11,045 nt of DNA, taken from positions 1-11,045 of the forward strand of contig JALXEI010000331.1 of the NCBI GenBank assembly GCA_027069645.1, read 5' to 3'. The translations under genes and the position numbers were made by a program. The stretch comes from Hyphomicrobiales bacterium. Its GTDB lineage: Bacteria; Pseudomonadota; Alphaproteobacteria; Rhizobiales; JAKIUO01. Shown one piece after another: positions 1-5,960 of the stretch. Position 1 is the stretch's first letter, and each line of letters opens with the position of its first letter. The notes under the pieces are model-generated. The model saw only the letters and a list, made by a program, of their open reading frames with translations. It had not been told where the DNA came from and searched no databases.

Positions 1-136
1 GTTTCATGGGCAGCGCCTTTGAAACAAGGCGCGAGCCGACAGGCTCACCCGTTTCCAGGTAGGCTTCCACGACCTGACGGAATATTTCCCGTGATCTTTC
101 GTCTATATCTTCAAGCGGTTTGATAGGGGGCCTCAC
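1..136 (-). CDS. hrcA: HrcA heat-inducible transcription repressor, N-terminal part (runs off left edge)
   Basis: HrcA represses heat-shock genes such as groESL by binding CIRCE operators. Only the first about 45 codons are present. The minus-strand translation contains DERSREIFRQVVEAYLETG followed by EPVGSRLVSKALP, the conserved N-terminal winged-helix segment of HrcA; the rest lies left of base 1. Two starts are possible: GTG at 136-134 and, in frame, ATG at 157-155. I prefer the GTG because AGGA sits 6 nt upstream of it, and because the ATG overlaps a promoter-like -10 (see 153-182). Divergence from rph is the usual alphaproteobacterial arrangement, with grpE normally following hrcA. I saw no CIRCE element here. 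Identity is fairly sure; the start is not. Confidence 0.85.
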   Translation of the reverse strand, partial: MRPPIKPLEDIDERSREIFRQVVEAYLETGEPVGSRLVSKALPMK

Positions 137-152
137 CGTTTTTCCTGTTTGC

Positions 153-182
153 AACATATCAGATGGGGCAAAAATGCGTCAA
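153..182 (-). promoter_or_regulatory. Candidate sigma70-type promoter for hrcA
   Basis: On the minus strand TTGACG (182-177) is followed after 18 nt by TATGTT (158-153). The -35 matches 5 of 6 consensus bases and the -10 about 4 of 6. Transcription would start near 146, leaving a short leader with AGGA before the GTG start at 136. It is a pattern match only. Confidence 0.35.
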
Positions 183-258
183 ATAAATGGACTCCCCGGG
201 CCTCGCGCGCTTATGTTGCCGCCAGATCAACATATTCAAACATACAAGGATTTCAATC

Positions 259-987
259 TTGAACAGACCCAGCAAACGCCAGAATGATGAAATGCGCCCG
301 GTAAGCTTTGAGCGCGGCGTTTCCATGCATGCGGAAGGCTCCTGCCTTGTCAAATGCGGCAATACACATGTTTTGTGCATGGCGAGCGTCGAGGAGCGCG
401 TGCCGCCGTGGCTGAAGGGACGCGGCAAGGGCTGGGTTTCGGCGGAATATTCCATGCTGCCGCGGTCCACCTCTGATCGCATGAGGCGTGAAAGCACAAT
501 GGGCAAGGTCGGCGGGCGTACCCAGGAAATCACCCGCCTTGTGGGCCGTTCGCTACGTGCTGTCGTTGATATGAAGGCTTTGGGCGAGCGCATGATCATG
601 GTTGATTGCGATGTGTTGCAGGCCGATGGCGGCACCCGCTGCGCCTCCATTACCGGCGCCTGGGTGGCCCTGCATGATGCCCTCAACTGGATGCACGCGC
701 GCGAAATGTTTGGCGACAAACCGCTGTCAGATGTGCTCCGCGACCAGGTGGCGGCGGTCTCCTGCGGCATTTATAAAGGCGAACCGGTGCTCGATCTTGA
801 CTATCCCGAAGACAGCAACGCCGAAGCCGACACCAATTTTGTCATGACCGGCAAGGGGGGCATTGTCGAAATCCAGGGCACCGCCGAAGCGGAACCTTTC
901 AGCGAAGACGATTTCGCCAATATGATGGTGCTGGCCAAAAAAGGCGTGAAGGAACTGACCGACTTGCAGGCGCTTGCTGTGGGGTAG
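259..987 (+). CDS. rph: Ribonuclease PH
   Basis: RNase PH is a phosphate-dependent 3'-5' exoribonuclease that trims tRNA 3' ends in the cytoplasm as a hexameric ring. Starting at TTG 259 the protein has 242 residues, close to the family's usual about 238. It opens NRPSKRQNDEMRPVSFERG and contains the family blocks RLVGRSLRA (about 93-101), DCDVLQADGGTR (about 116-127), SITGA and, near the end, QGTAEAEPF. The reading frame is open back to an ATG at 187, but that would add a 24-residue tail absent from the family, and TTG 259 has AAGGA 8 nt upstream. In relatives rph is usually followed by rdgB; here it is followed by an AT-rich accessory gene, which suggests insertion or rearrangement just downstream. 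Confidence 0.93.
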   Translation: MNRPSKRQNDEMRPVSFERGVSMHAEGSCLVKCGNTHVLCMASVEERVPPWLKGRGKGWVSAEYSMLPRSTSDRMRRESTMGKVGGRTQEITRLVGRSLRAVVDMKALGERMIMVDCDVLQADGGTRCASITGAWVALHDALNWMHAREMFGDKPLSDVLRDQVAAVSCGIYKGEPVLDLDYPEDSNAEADTNFVMTGKGGIVEIQGTAEAEPFSEDDFANMMVLAKKGVKELTDLQALAVG

Positions 988-1046
988 GGGATGTTTCTCA
1001 GGATGATGGACTGGACAAGCAAATCCGTTCCCTTTGGGGGGATGTT

Positions 1047-1787
1047 ATGAATAAAAAATCTCAGATTAGTGATCTTTTAAACATGGATGTCCTATTTGGT
1101 GTTTTGATCGGTGTCATTTTCCCATTCGTTGTATTTGTATTTATGCAGGCTAATGCAATTAAGGAATACCAAAGTTTGATTGCAGGTATTTTGGCTCTCA
1201 TTGGTGCTGCATTCGCCTTGATTGCTGTTAGACATCAAATCCGTCATGCTCAAGAGGTGGAAGATGACAGGATAGCCCGTCAAATGTTGGCGGCTCGAGC
1301 TATGATGCCTCATGCACTCAGTGCACTTTCTTCTTACGCTCGAGATTGCTGTACTCAACTTCAAAAATTGTACACAGACACTCTACCTCAGAATCTGGAA
1401 AATGGAGAGAGAATATTTATACCTCCAGACTTGGCGGTTCCAAAGATTCCAGATGCAGCTATGGCTACAATAAAGGAGTGTTTGCAATTCGGAGATTCTG
1501 CTATCCAAACGAGATTGAGAGAGTTTATCAAACAGCTTCAGATTCAACACAGTCGATTAAATGGCCTAAAAAAAGAGAACGATGTTGGTGAGCATTGGTA
1601 CTATACTCTGATTTCTGACGCATTAGAAGTATATGCGCGTGCCAGTATGCTTTTTGACTATTCTCGTGGAGAAAATGAGGTAGTGCCGGGAGAGCCAGTA
1701 ATGGGCGATTTGAAGAGCGCTGCGAACAATTGCCGTTTTTGTGGAAGTAACTGGGCTGCTCTCCTCCAAAGACTTGAAAGAGAGTAG
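1047..1787 (+). CDS. Hypothetical two-helix membrane protein, AT-rich, probably acquired
   Basis: I do not recognise this 246-residue protein. It has two predicted membrane helices near the N-terminus (about 14-33, LFGVLIGVIFPFVVFVF, and about 42-61, SLIAGILALIGAAFALIAV), then a polar, mostly helical domain of about 185 residues starting RHQIRHAQEVEDDRIARQ, which by the positive-inside pattern is probably cytoplasmic. The C-terminus carries a CRFC pair (C229, C232). The start ATG follows a strong GGGGGG ribosome site. The gene is visibly richer in A+T than rph and ruvB and uses different codons, pointing to horizontal transfer. Two short helices plus a soluble domain also occur in some defence effectors, but nothing here identifies such a role. 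Confidence 0.75.
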   Translation: MNKKSQISDLLNMDVLFGVLIGVIFPFVVFVFMQANAIKEYQSLIAGILALIGAAFALIAVRHQIRHAQEVEDDRIARQMLAARAMMPHALSALSSYARDCCTQLQKLYTDTLPQNLENGERIFIPPDLAVPKIPDAAMATIKECLQFGDSAIQTRLREFIKQLQIQHSRLNGLKKENDVGEHWYYTLISDALEVYARASMLFDYSRGENEVVPGEPVMGDLKSAANNCRFCGSNWAALLQRLERE

Positions 1788-1805
1788 TATTTGTTGATAC
1801 CCACG

Positions 1806-1832
1806 CCGGAAGGGGTTTGTAACCCCTTTCGG
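1806..1832. terminator. Strong hairpin after the hypothetical gene (possible terminator)
   Basis: A 12-bp stem (CCGGAAGGGGTT pairing with AACCCCTTTCGG, one G-T pair) closes on a 3-nt TGT loop, 19 nt after the stop codon at 1787. No clear T-run follows on either strand, so it may act as a 3' stabiliser rather than an intrinsic terminator. A second inverted repeat (GTCCCCCAT at 1844-1852, ATGGGGGAC at 1874-1882, perfect over 9 bp) lies just downstream. Apart from these and the -10 at 1911, I see no gene in 1788-2059. Confidence 0.45.
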
Positions 1833-1887
1833 AACGTTGCCTTGTCCCCCATACCGGAAATTTCAAGCTGACAATGGGGGACGACTA

Positions 1888-1916
1888 TCGCGAGCGTTCG
1901 GGGTGTTCCATATAAT
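1888..1916 (+). promoter_or_regulatory. Candidate promoter for ccdAB
   Basis: A perfect TATAAT lies at 1911-1916 with a poor -35 (TCGCGA, 1888-1893) 17 nt upstream. It would give a leader of about 137 nt before the antitoxin gene. CcdAB operons are normally autoregulated at their promoter, but I cannot identify an operator here. Confidence 0.3.
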
Positions 1917-2059
1917 TCTTTTCGTACCGGGTTTTCATGAATATATACCCGAAACGCCAGAAAGCCGTCATGGTCTTTTCAGCAAAAGTCATCAGAAGAT
2001 TGTCAAACAGGGGGAAGTGCTGCATATTGTTTCTGCAAACTGTTGACCGGAGACATGTC

Positions 2060-2290
2060 ATGACCGAACTGCTTGAAAAAGCCATTGAATTAGCCAGAAA
2101 AGCCCTGCCCGAGCAGCAGGACAGGGTGGCGCGGCGATTGATCGACAGTCTGGCGAGTGAGGATGCAAGGCAGGAGGTCATAAGACAAAAAGAGGCGCAA
2201 TGGCGAGAAGAGAACAGAGAAGCGATAGAGTGGTACAATGACTATATTGCACAAAACGGTCTGCCACTCGCCCGCTACAGGCGTTTTTGA
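2060..2290 (+). CDS. ccdA: CcdA-type antitoxin with atypical N-terminus
   Basis: This is the antitoxin of a type II toxin-antitoxin pair; CcdA tails wrap the CcdB toxin and strip it from DNA gyrase. The 76-residue protein ends WREENREAIEWYN then DYIAQNGLPLARYRRF, the C-terminal signature of chromosomal CcdA antitoxins. Its N-terminal half (MTELLEKAIELARKALPEQ) looks like an all-helical head, not the ribbon-helix-helix DNA-binding domain of F-plasmid CcdA. The start ATG has GGAG 7 nt upstream; the frame is open back to 1937, but that extension looks random. It overlaps the toxin start by one base (TGATG), so the two are translationally coupled, as expected for such modules. Confidence 0.85.
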   Translation: MTELLEKAIELARKALPEQQDRVARRLIDSLASEDARQEVIRQKEAQWREENREAIEWYNDYIAQNGLPLARYRRF

Positions 2291-2589
2291 TGGCCAGATT
2301 TGATGTTTTTCCCAATACGGAGGGAAGAGGCTATCTGCTCGATCTGCAAGCGGATTTTCTCGAGACGCTTGATTCCCGCATCGTCGCCCCTCTCCTGCCG
2401 GGAGAAGAGGTAGTCCGTCATGCCCGTCGTCTCAATCCGGCTTTCAGGGTGAAGGGTAAAAACCATGTGCTGCTCACACAATCCCTGGCGGCGGTACCGG
2501 TCTCCATATTGAAAACACCTGTTGCCAGCCTGCGGGAATATACGACGGAAATCACCAATGCGCTCGATATGATTTTTTATGGCTTTTGA
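2290..2589 (+). CDS. ccdB: CcdB-type gyrase-poison toxin
   Basis: CcdB traps DNA gyrase on cleaved DNA and kills or arrests the cell unless CcdA is present. The protein has 99 residues (F-plasmid CcdB has 101). It shows the family pattern YLLDLQADFLE and SRIVAPLLP near the N-terminus, then AAVPVSIL, then ITNALDMIFYGF at the C-terminus, which parallels ASVPVSVI and IKNAINLMFWGI of F CcdB. The last three residues, needed for gyrase poisoning in F CcdB (WGI), are YGF here: aromatic and glycine are kept, so activity is plausible but untested. A TTG at 2287 is an alternative start. The pair lies directly upstream of ruvB with no intervening gene. Confidence 0.9.
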   Translation: MARFDVFPNTEGRGYLLDLQADFLETLDSRIVAPLLPGEEVVRHARRLNPAFRVKGKNHVLLTQSLAAVPVSILKTPVASLREYTTEITNALDMIFYGF

Positions 2590-2747
2590 GCAGCGCAACG
2601 AAAGCTCTGCAATTATAACGGGAACGAGGGCATATCCTGAATAACAGATAATTATTAACCCGGCTATCCGGGAGCGGCGGTGCAACAACGTCTCTTTAAC
2701 TTTTCCCCGGCATGGTATATGAGAGAACAAAAGGCGAAAAAGGGTGA

Positions 2748-3794
2748 GTGGCCGTGAGTGATGAAAGAGACCGGAAATTGCTGGACGGGGCACGGCGGGA
2801 CGAGGATGAGTTCGAAGCCTCGCTGCGGCCGCAAACGCTGGATGATTTTGTCGGGCAGGAACTGGCCCGGGCCAATCTGCGGGTGTTTATTGAAAGCGCC
2901 CGCCAGCGCAAGGACGCCCTTGACCATGTGCTGTTTCACGGACCGCCCGGTCTGGGCAAGACCACCCTGTCGCAGATTATGGCGCGCGAACTGGGGGTGA
3001 ATTTTCGCGCTACATCGGGGCCGGTCATTCAAAAGGCCGGTGATCTGGCGGCGCTTTTGACCAATCTGGAAGATCGCGATGTGCTGTTCATCGACGAGAT
3101 CCATCGTCTCAATCCGGCGGTTGAGGAGGTGCTCTATCCGGCGATGGAGGATTATGAACTGGATCTGATTATCGGCGAGGGACCGGCGGCCCGTTCCGTG
3201 CGCATCGATCTGGCCAAATTTACCCTTGTGGGTGCCACCACAAGGGCCGGTTTGCTGACCACACCCTTGCGCGACCGTTTCGGTATCCCTGTCCGGCTCA
3301 ATTTTTATGAAGAACACGAACTGGAGTTTATTGTCGCGCGCGGTGCCCGCATGCTGGGCGTTGAAATGACGAAGGACGGCGCGCTGGAGATTGCTCGCCG
3401 GGCCCGCGGAACGCCGCGTATTGCCGGGCGGTTGCTGCGCCGGGTGCGCGATTTTGCACTGGTCGAGAAGGCCGGAAAAATTGACAGGGTGGTGGCTGAC
3501 CGGGCGCTCTCGAAGCTTGAGGTTGATGCACGGGGCCTTGATGCCCTTGACCACCGCTATCTCACCTGTATTGCGAAAAACTATGGCGGCGGGCCGGTGG
3601 GGATCGAAACCATTGCCGCAGCGCTCAGCGAGCCGCGCGATGCGCTGGAAGAAATCATCGAACCCTATCTGATCCAGCAGGGTTTTGTCTCCCGCACACC
3701 GCGCGGACGGGTGCTGACCGCGCAGGCCTTTACGCATATGGGCCTGACCCCGCCCGCCGGCAGCAAGGGGCAGTTTGGTCTGTTTGAAGAATAG
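2748..3794 (+). CDS. ruvB: Holliday junction branch-migration ATPase RuvB
   Basis: RuvB is the hexameric AAA+ motor that, with RuvA, drives branch migration of Holliday junctions during recombinational repair. The 348 residues contain Walker A GPPGLGKT (65-72), Walker B LFIDEIH (113-119), sensor 1 GATTRAG (162-168), the arginine finger in LRDRFG (about R175) and sensor 2 in GTPRIAGRLLRR (about R224), followed by the winged-helix domain with GGGPVGIETIAAAL and YLIQQGFVSRTPRGR. Length and motifs are complete. GTG 2748 gives the longest protein; GTG 2754 (giving MSDERD) is better spaced from AGGG at 2741-2744 and may be the true start. ruvC and ruvA are not adjacent, although in relatives they precede ruvB and ybgC follows it; here a toxin-antitoxin pair and a repeat flank it. 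Confidence 0.97.
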   Translation: MAVSDERDRKLLDGARRDEDEFEASLRPQTLDDFVGQELARANLRVFIESARQRKDALDHVLFHGPPGLGKTTLSQIMARELGVNFRATSGPVIQKAGDLAALLTNLEDRDVLFIDEIHRLNPAVEEVLYPAMEDYELDLIIGEGPAARSVRIDLAKFTLVGATTRAGLLTTPLRDRFGIPVRLNFYEEHELEFIVARGARMLGVEMTKDGALEIARRARGTPRIAGRLLRRVRDFALVEKAGKIDRVVADRALSKLEVDARGLDALDHRYLTCIAKNYGGGPVGIETIAAALSEPRDALEEIIEPYLIQQGFVSRTPRGRVLTAQAFTHMGLTPPAGSKGQFGLFEE

Positions 3795-3889
3795 GCCGGA
3801 GACTTGTACCGCCTCGCCCCGCTATCGGGTGCCACAAGCACAGATGTCGTAAAATACTTCTCGTCGCCTGTTATACCAGGTCGCAAAAA

Positions 3890-4122
3890 GATCGACTTTT
3901 GTATTTTTCTCGGATTCGCAAACCATCCCGCTCCCCGGACAAGCGATAGCGCCGCGCCGGGGTCCAGAGTCGCGAGTGATATGCTTTTGTTTTTGTTCGT
4001 TTTCTCAACGTACTTCCTTTTTGTTGCCCCTGGATCCCGTATCTGCGCTGGCGCTTGTCCGGGAAGCGAAACATCGAGGCAGAACGGGAAAGGCGAGTCA
4101 GGCTTTGTGCGTTTTGGTATTG
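3890..4122. repeat. Dispersed palindromic repeat, copy 1 (core 3930-4067)
   Basis: The core begins GCTCCCCGGACAAGCG (3930-3945) and ends CGCTTGTCCGGGAAGC (4052-4067), which are inverted repeats at 15 of 16 bases. A second inner pair (CGGGGTCCAG near 3958-3967, CTGGATCCCG at 4030-4039) matches at 9 of 10. The AT-rich middle (AGTGATATGCTTTTG) is shared with copy 2 at 7445-7654, in the same orientation and at nearly constant offset; similarity extends about 40 bp left of the core and, after a roughly 22-bp extra block in this copy, about 30 bp right. It is probably a MITE-like or REP-like element. It fills most of the 487-base gap between ruvB and the transpeptidase gene; the rest of 3795-4211 shows only a weak hairpin near 3801-3839. 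Confidence 0.85.
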
Positions 4123-4211
4123 CCTCTTTCCAAATTGTTCTTTTCGCCGCGTACGTGTGAGCAACACCCGCCGGATTTTGAACTTCTGTTGACCATTCAG
4201 GCCGATGTTGC

Positions 4212-4240
4212 TGGAAAACGGCGTGAAATATGGCTATAAT
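4212..4240 (+). promoter_or_regulatory. Candidate promoter for the L,D-transpeptidase gene
   Basis: A perfect TATAAT (4235-4240) lies 17 nt after TGGAAA (4212-4217, 4 of 6 consensus bases). Transcription would start about 35 nt before the ATG at 4282, leaving room for the AGGGGA ribosome site. Confidence 0.5.
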
Positions 4241-4281
4241 TTGACCAGTATTGTTGAGTATAGAGTAAAAGGGGAACTGGT

Positions 4282-4725
4282 ATGTCTGTTTGCAAATTGC
4301 GTGGACCGGTTTTATATGGTTTTCTTGTACTGGCGTTTGCTTTCGGGGGCTGGCAGGCTCCTGCGAGCGCGGCCGGGCTGGTGGCTAAAGTTGATCTGTC
4401 CAGCCAGAGAATGCATGTTTATGTGAACGGTAAAAAGAAATACAGCTGGGCCATTGCTTCGGGAAAACGGGGCTGGCGCACACCGACCGGCCGTTTCACT
4501 CCCATTACCACCTACCGCAGCAAATATGTCAAAAGATGGAATATGGTTCTGCCATATGCGGTTGTACTGGCCTCAAGCGGTATTGCCATTCATGGTTCAA
4601 GCGGGCCGATGGGGCGCCCTCGTTCTCATGGCTGTATCCGTCTCAGCGTTGGCAATGCGGCCAAATTTTACAGACTGGTTGGCAAATATGGATTGTGGGG
4701 TACAAAAGTGGTTGTCACCCAATAG
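4282..4725 (+). CDS. Secreted L,D-transpeptidase (YkuD family)
   Basis: These enzymes form 3-3 cross-links in peptidoglycan, or attach proteins to its diaminopimelate, in the periplasm. The 147-residue protein has a signal peptide with a hydrophobic stretch (about 9-24) and a likely cleavage after ASA (30). The catalytic domain covers nearly all the rest: H104 in IAIHGSSGPMGRP, then SHGCIRLSVGNA with H116, nucleophile C118 and R120. It is a minimal version with no LysM or other binding domain. The ATG follows AGGGGA with normal spacing. It is convergent with pal (45 bases apart). In relatives cpoB (ybgF) usually lies downstream of pal; here this envelope enzyme takes that place on the opposite strand. 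Whether it cross-links glycan or anchors proteins cannot be told from sequence. Confidence 0.92.
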   Translation: MSVCKLRGPVLYGFLVLAFAFGGWQAPASAAGLVAKVDLSSQRMHVYVNGKKKYSWAIASGKRGWRTPTGRFTPITTYRSKYVKRWNMVLPYAVVLASSGIAIHGSSGPMGRPRSHGCIRLSVGNAAKFYRLVGKYGLWGTKVVVTQ

Positions 4726-4770
4726 TTTCCCCGGAAAGGGCAGGGCTGCATCGGGTTTAACAGGACCTCA

Positions 4771-5313
4771 TCAGCCATGTCTGTTGTTGAGTACAGTGAC
4801 GCTGCGGCGGTTCTGTGACCAGCAGGAAATATCATCGCATGTGGCAACGGGGCGCTCCTTGCCATAGGACAATGTGCGTAATCTGGCGCTGTTGACGCCC
4901 AGGCGGGCAAGGAAATTCCTGACCGCCTGGGCGCGTTTTGCTCCCAGTCCGAGATTATATTCCCGGGTGCCGCGTTCGTCGGAATGACCTTCGATGGTTA
5001 TTGTATGATCGGGATAGCGTTTGAGCCATTGCGCCTGTTTGCGCAGGGTTTGTTCGGCATCGGGTGTAAGACGCGCGCTGTCAGTCTTGAAATAGACCTT
5101 GTCACCGATATTGACGGTGAAATCGCGTTCGGTTCCCGGCGTCACAGGACCTCCACGATAGCCCACGGCGCTGGCATTGTCTCCGTTGGCAGCGAGGTCG
5201 TAGCCGGCTCCCTTTTTCTTTGTCGAACAGGCGGCAAGAAGGCTCACCGAGATCAGGACGATTGCAATATGTGTGGTGCTTTTTGCGAGTCCGGATTTGT
5301 CTTTCGTGATCAT
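4771..5313 (-). CDS. pal: Peptidoglycan-associated lipoprotein Pal
   Basis: Pal is an outer-membrane lipoprotein that binds peptidoglycan and TolB and is positioned at the septum by the Tol machine. From ATG 5313 it has 180 residues: a lipoprotein signal ending VSLLAAC (lipidated C29), a linker, then an OmpA-C domain from about 65 with ITIEGHSDERGTREYN (D112) and LGLGAKRAQAV (R127), the residues that contact diaminopimelate in the family. It ends CDDISCWSQNRRSVTVL, with C159 and C164 placed to pair. The frame is open to 5361, but ATG 5313 is preceded by GGAG and gives a proper signal peptide. It is separated from tolB by 647 bases that contain a second lipoprotein gene and a terminator, so pal probably has its own promoter in 5314-5547; I could not pick one with confidence. 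Confidence 0.96.
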   Translation of the reverse strand: MITKDKSGLAKSTTHIAIVLISVSLLAACSTKKKGAGYDLAANGDNASAVGYRGGPVTPGTERDFTVNIGDKVYFKTDSARLTPDAEQTLRKQAQWLKRYPDHTITIEGHSDERGTREYNLGLGAKRAQAVRNFLARLGVNSARLRTLSYGKERPVATCDDISCWSQNRRSVTVLNNRHG

Positions 5314-5547
5314 ATCTTCTCTCCAGCACGATCCCGTTCTGCGGCGGGGATGTGCGATCATTTTCTGTCGGGTAAACGCAATAATTGTAAAAACCTGCCG
5401 GAAACATCTGTTCAGGTTCGATACTCTACCCCAGTCCGGATACTGTTATCCTTCCTTCTGCCGGTCATTCGTGACAATTTATAGGCCAAAGAACGGCTCT
5501 TGTGTGATGCTTTGATATTCCTTGCAAAGAGTGGGAGATTCGCACAC

Positions 5548-5584
5548 AAAAAAACCACGTCCCCCTAGCGGGCAACGTGGTTTT
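5548..5584 (-). terminator. Intrinsic terminator downstream of the small lipoprotein gene
   Basis: On the minus strand AAAACCACGT pairs with ACGTGGTTTT over 10 bp, with an inner CCC/GGG pair around GCTA, and the stem runs straight into a T-run of at least seven. It lies about 45 nt past the lipoprotein stop, so transcripts from tolB and the lipoprotein gene would end before pal. The plus strand also has a short T-run, but no plus-strand gene reads into it. Confidence 0.88.
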
Positions 5585-5595
5585 CTCGATAACAG

Positions 5596-5623
5596 TTTCA
5601 ACAGGCGTTACGCTCTGTTGAAA
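5596..5623 (-). other. Second hairpin in the 3' untranslated region of the small lipoprotein gene
   Basis: TTTCAACAG (5596-5604) pairs with CTGTTGAAA (5615-5623), continued by GCG/CGC around a TTA loop with one bulged base. It lies 5 nt past the stop codon, on the minus strand ahead of the terminator. Two successive hairpins at a 3' end often protect abundant mRNAs from exonucleases; that role is inferred. Confidence 0.6.
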
Positions 5624-5628
5624 AAATG

Positions 5629-5757
5629 TTATTTAACCTGCTCGGCTGCAGGTGGAACATACTGGCCGATACCTTTAAGGGGCTCATGACGCTGACGACA
5701 TGCACCAAGAGCAGCAGCTGTAGAAATGATAGCAGCAATGATGATAGCTTTTTTCAT
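5629..5757 (-). CDS. Very small lipoprotein (42-residue precursor) between tolB and pal
   Basis: The minus-strand ATG at 5757 opens 42 codons: MKK, a hydrophobic stretch AIIIAAIISTAAA, lipobox LGAC (C20), and a mature part of only 23 residues beginning CRQRHEPLKG and ending AAEQVK. This is a clean type II signal peptide, so the product is expected to be an acylated lipoprotein; R-Q after the Cys does not look like an inner-membrane retention signal. GGAG lies 10 nt before the ATG. Alanine is encoded by GCT in 6 of 9 cases and never by GCG, and Gly, Arg, Val and Leu lean to T-ending codons, unlike the flanking tol genes; with the double 3' hairpin this suggests high expression. The C-terminal residue is lysine, as in Braun's lipoprotein. 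I do not recognise a named family. Confidence 0.82.
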   Translation of the reverse strand: MKKAIIIAAIISTAAALGACRQRHEPLKGIGQYVPPAAEQVK

Positions 5758-5838
5758 TGAATTAATTCTCCACGTTTTTTCCCAAGAGTTCGTTCCAAAC
5801 GAATCATTTTATATTCGCCTGAACCATTACATACCCCT

Positions 5839-5898
5839 GTTTGCCATTTTCGGCAAGGAAATCCCGGGTTTTTGACCAGATTTTGCCTCATTTCGGCA
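5839..5898 (-). promoter_or_regulatory. Paired imperfect palindromes upstream of the small lipoprotein gene
   Basis: Read on the minus strand, TTGCCGAAAATGGCAA (5856-5841) and TGCCGAAATGAGGCAA (5898-5883) are near copies of one palindromic motif whose TTGCC/GGCAA edges lie 42 bp apart, about four helical turns. The proximal copy could supply a -35 (TTGCCG) with a -10-like TGTAAT or TATGTA 17-19 nt further on. This looks like an operator pair or promoter region about 80-140 bases before the lipoprotein ATG. No regulator is identified. Confidence 0.35.
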
Positions 5899-5960
5899 CA
5901 ATCTGATGCAAAATGGTCACGCTCCGGGAACTCGCATGATACTGTTTGCGCGTTCAAAGC

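Noticed and set aside
158..258. Possible CIRCE operator near hrcA
   Set aside because: No TTAGCACTC/GAGTGCTAA-like inverted repeat is present.
159..770. Long minus-strand open frame opposite rph
   Set aside because: It is the antisense shadow of rph; its composition is unlike a real protein and rph is unambiguous.
1837..2046. 69-codon plus-strand frame between the hypothetical gene and ccdA
   Set aside because: It starts in the hairpin region with no ribosome site and no coding character.
2664..3737. 357-codon minus-strand frame opposite ruvB
   Set aside because: Shadow of ruvB produced by high GC and codon bias; no ribosome site and no recognisable motif.
5754..5957. 67-codon minus-strand frame between tolB and the small lipoprotein gene
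   Set aside because: It covers the repeated palindromes, overlaps the lipoprotein start in another frame and has no domain or signal features.
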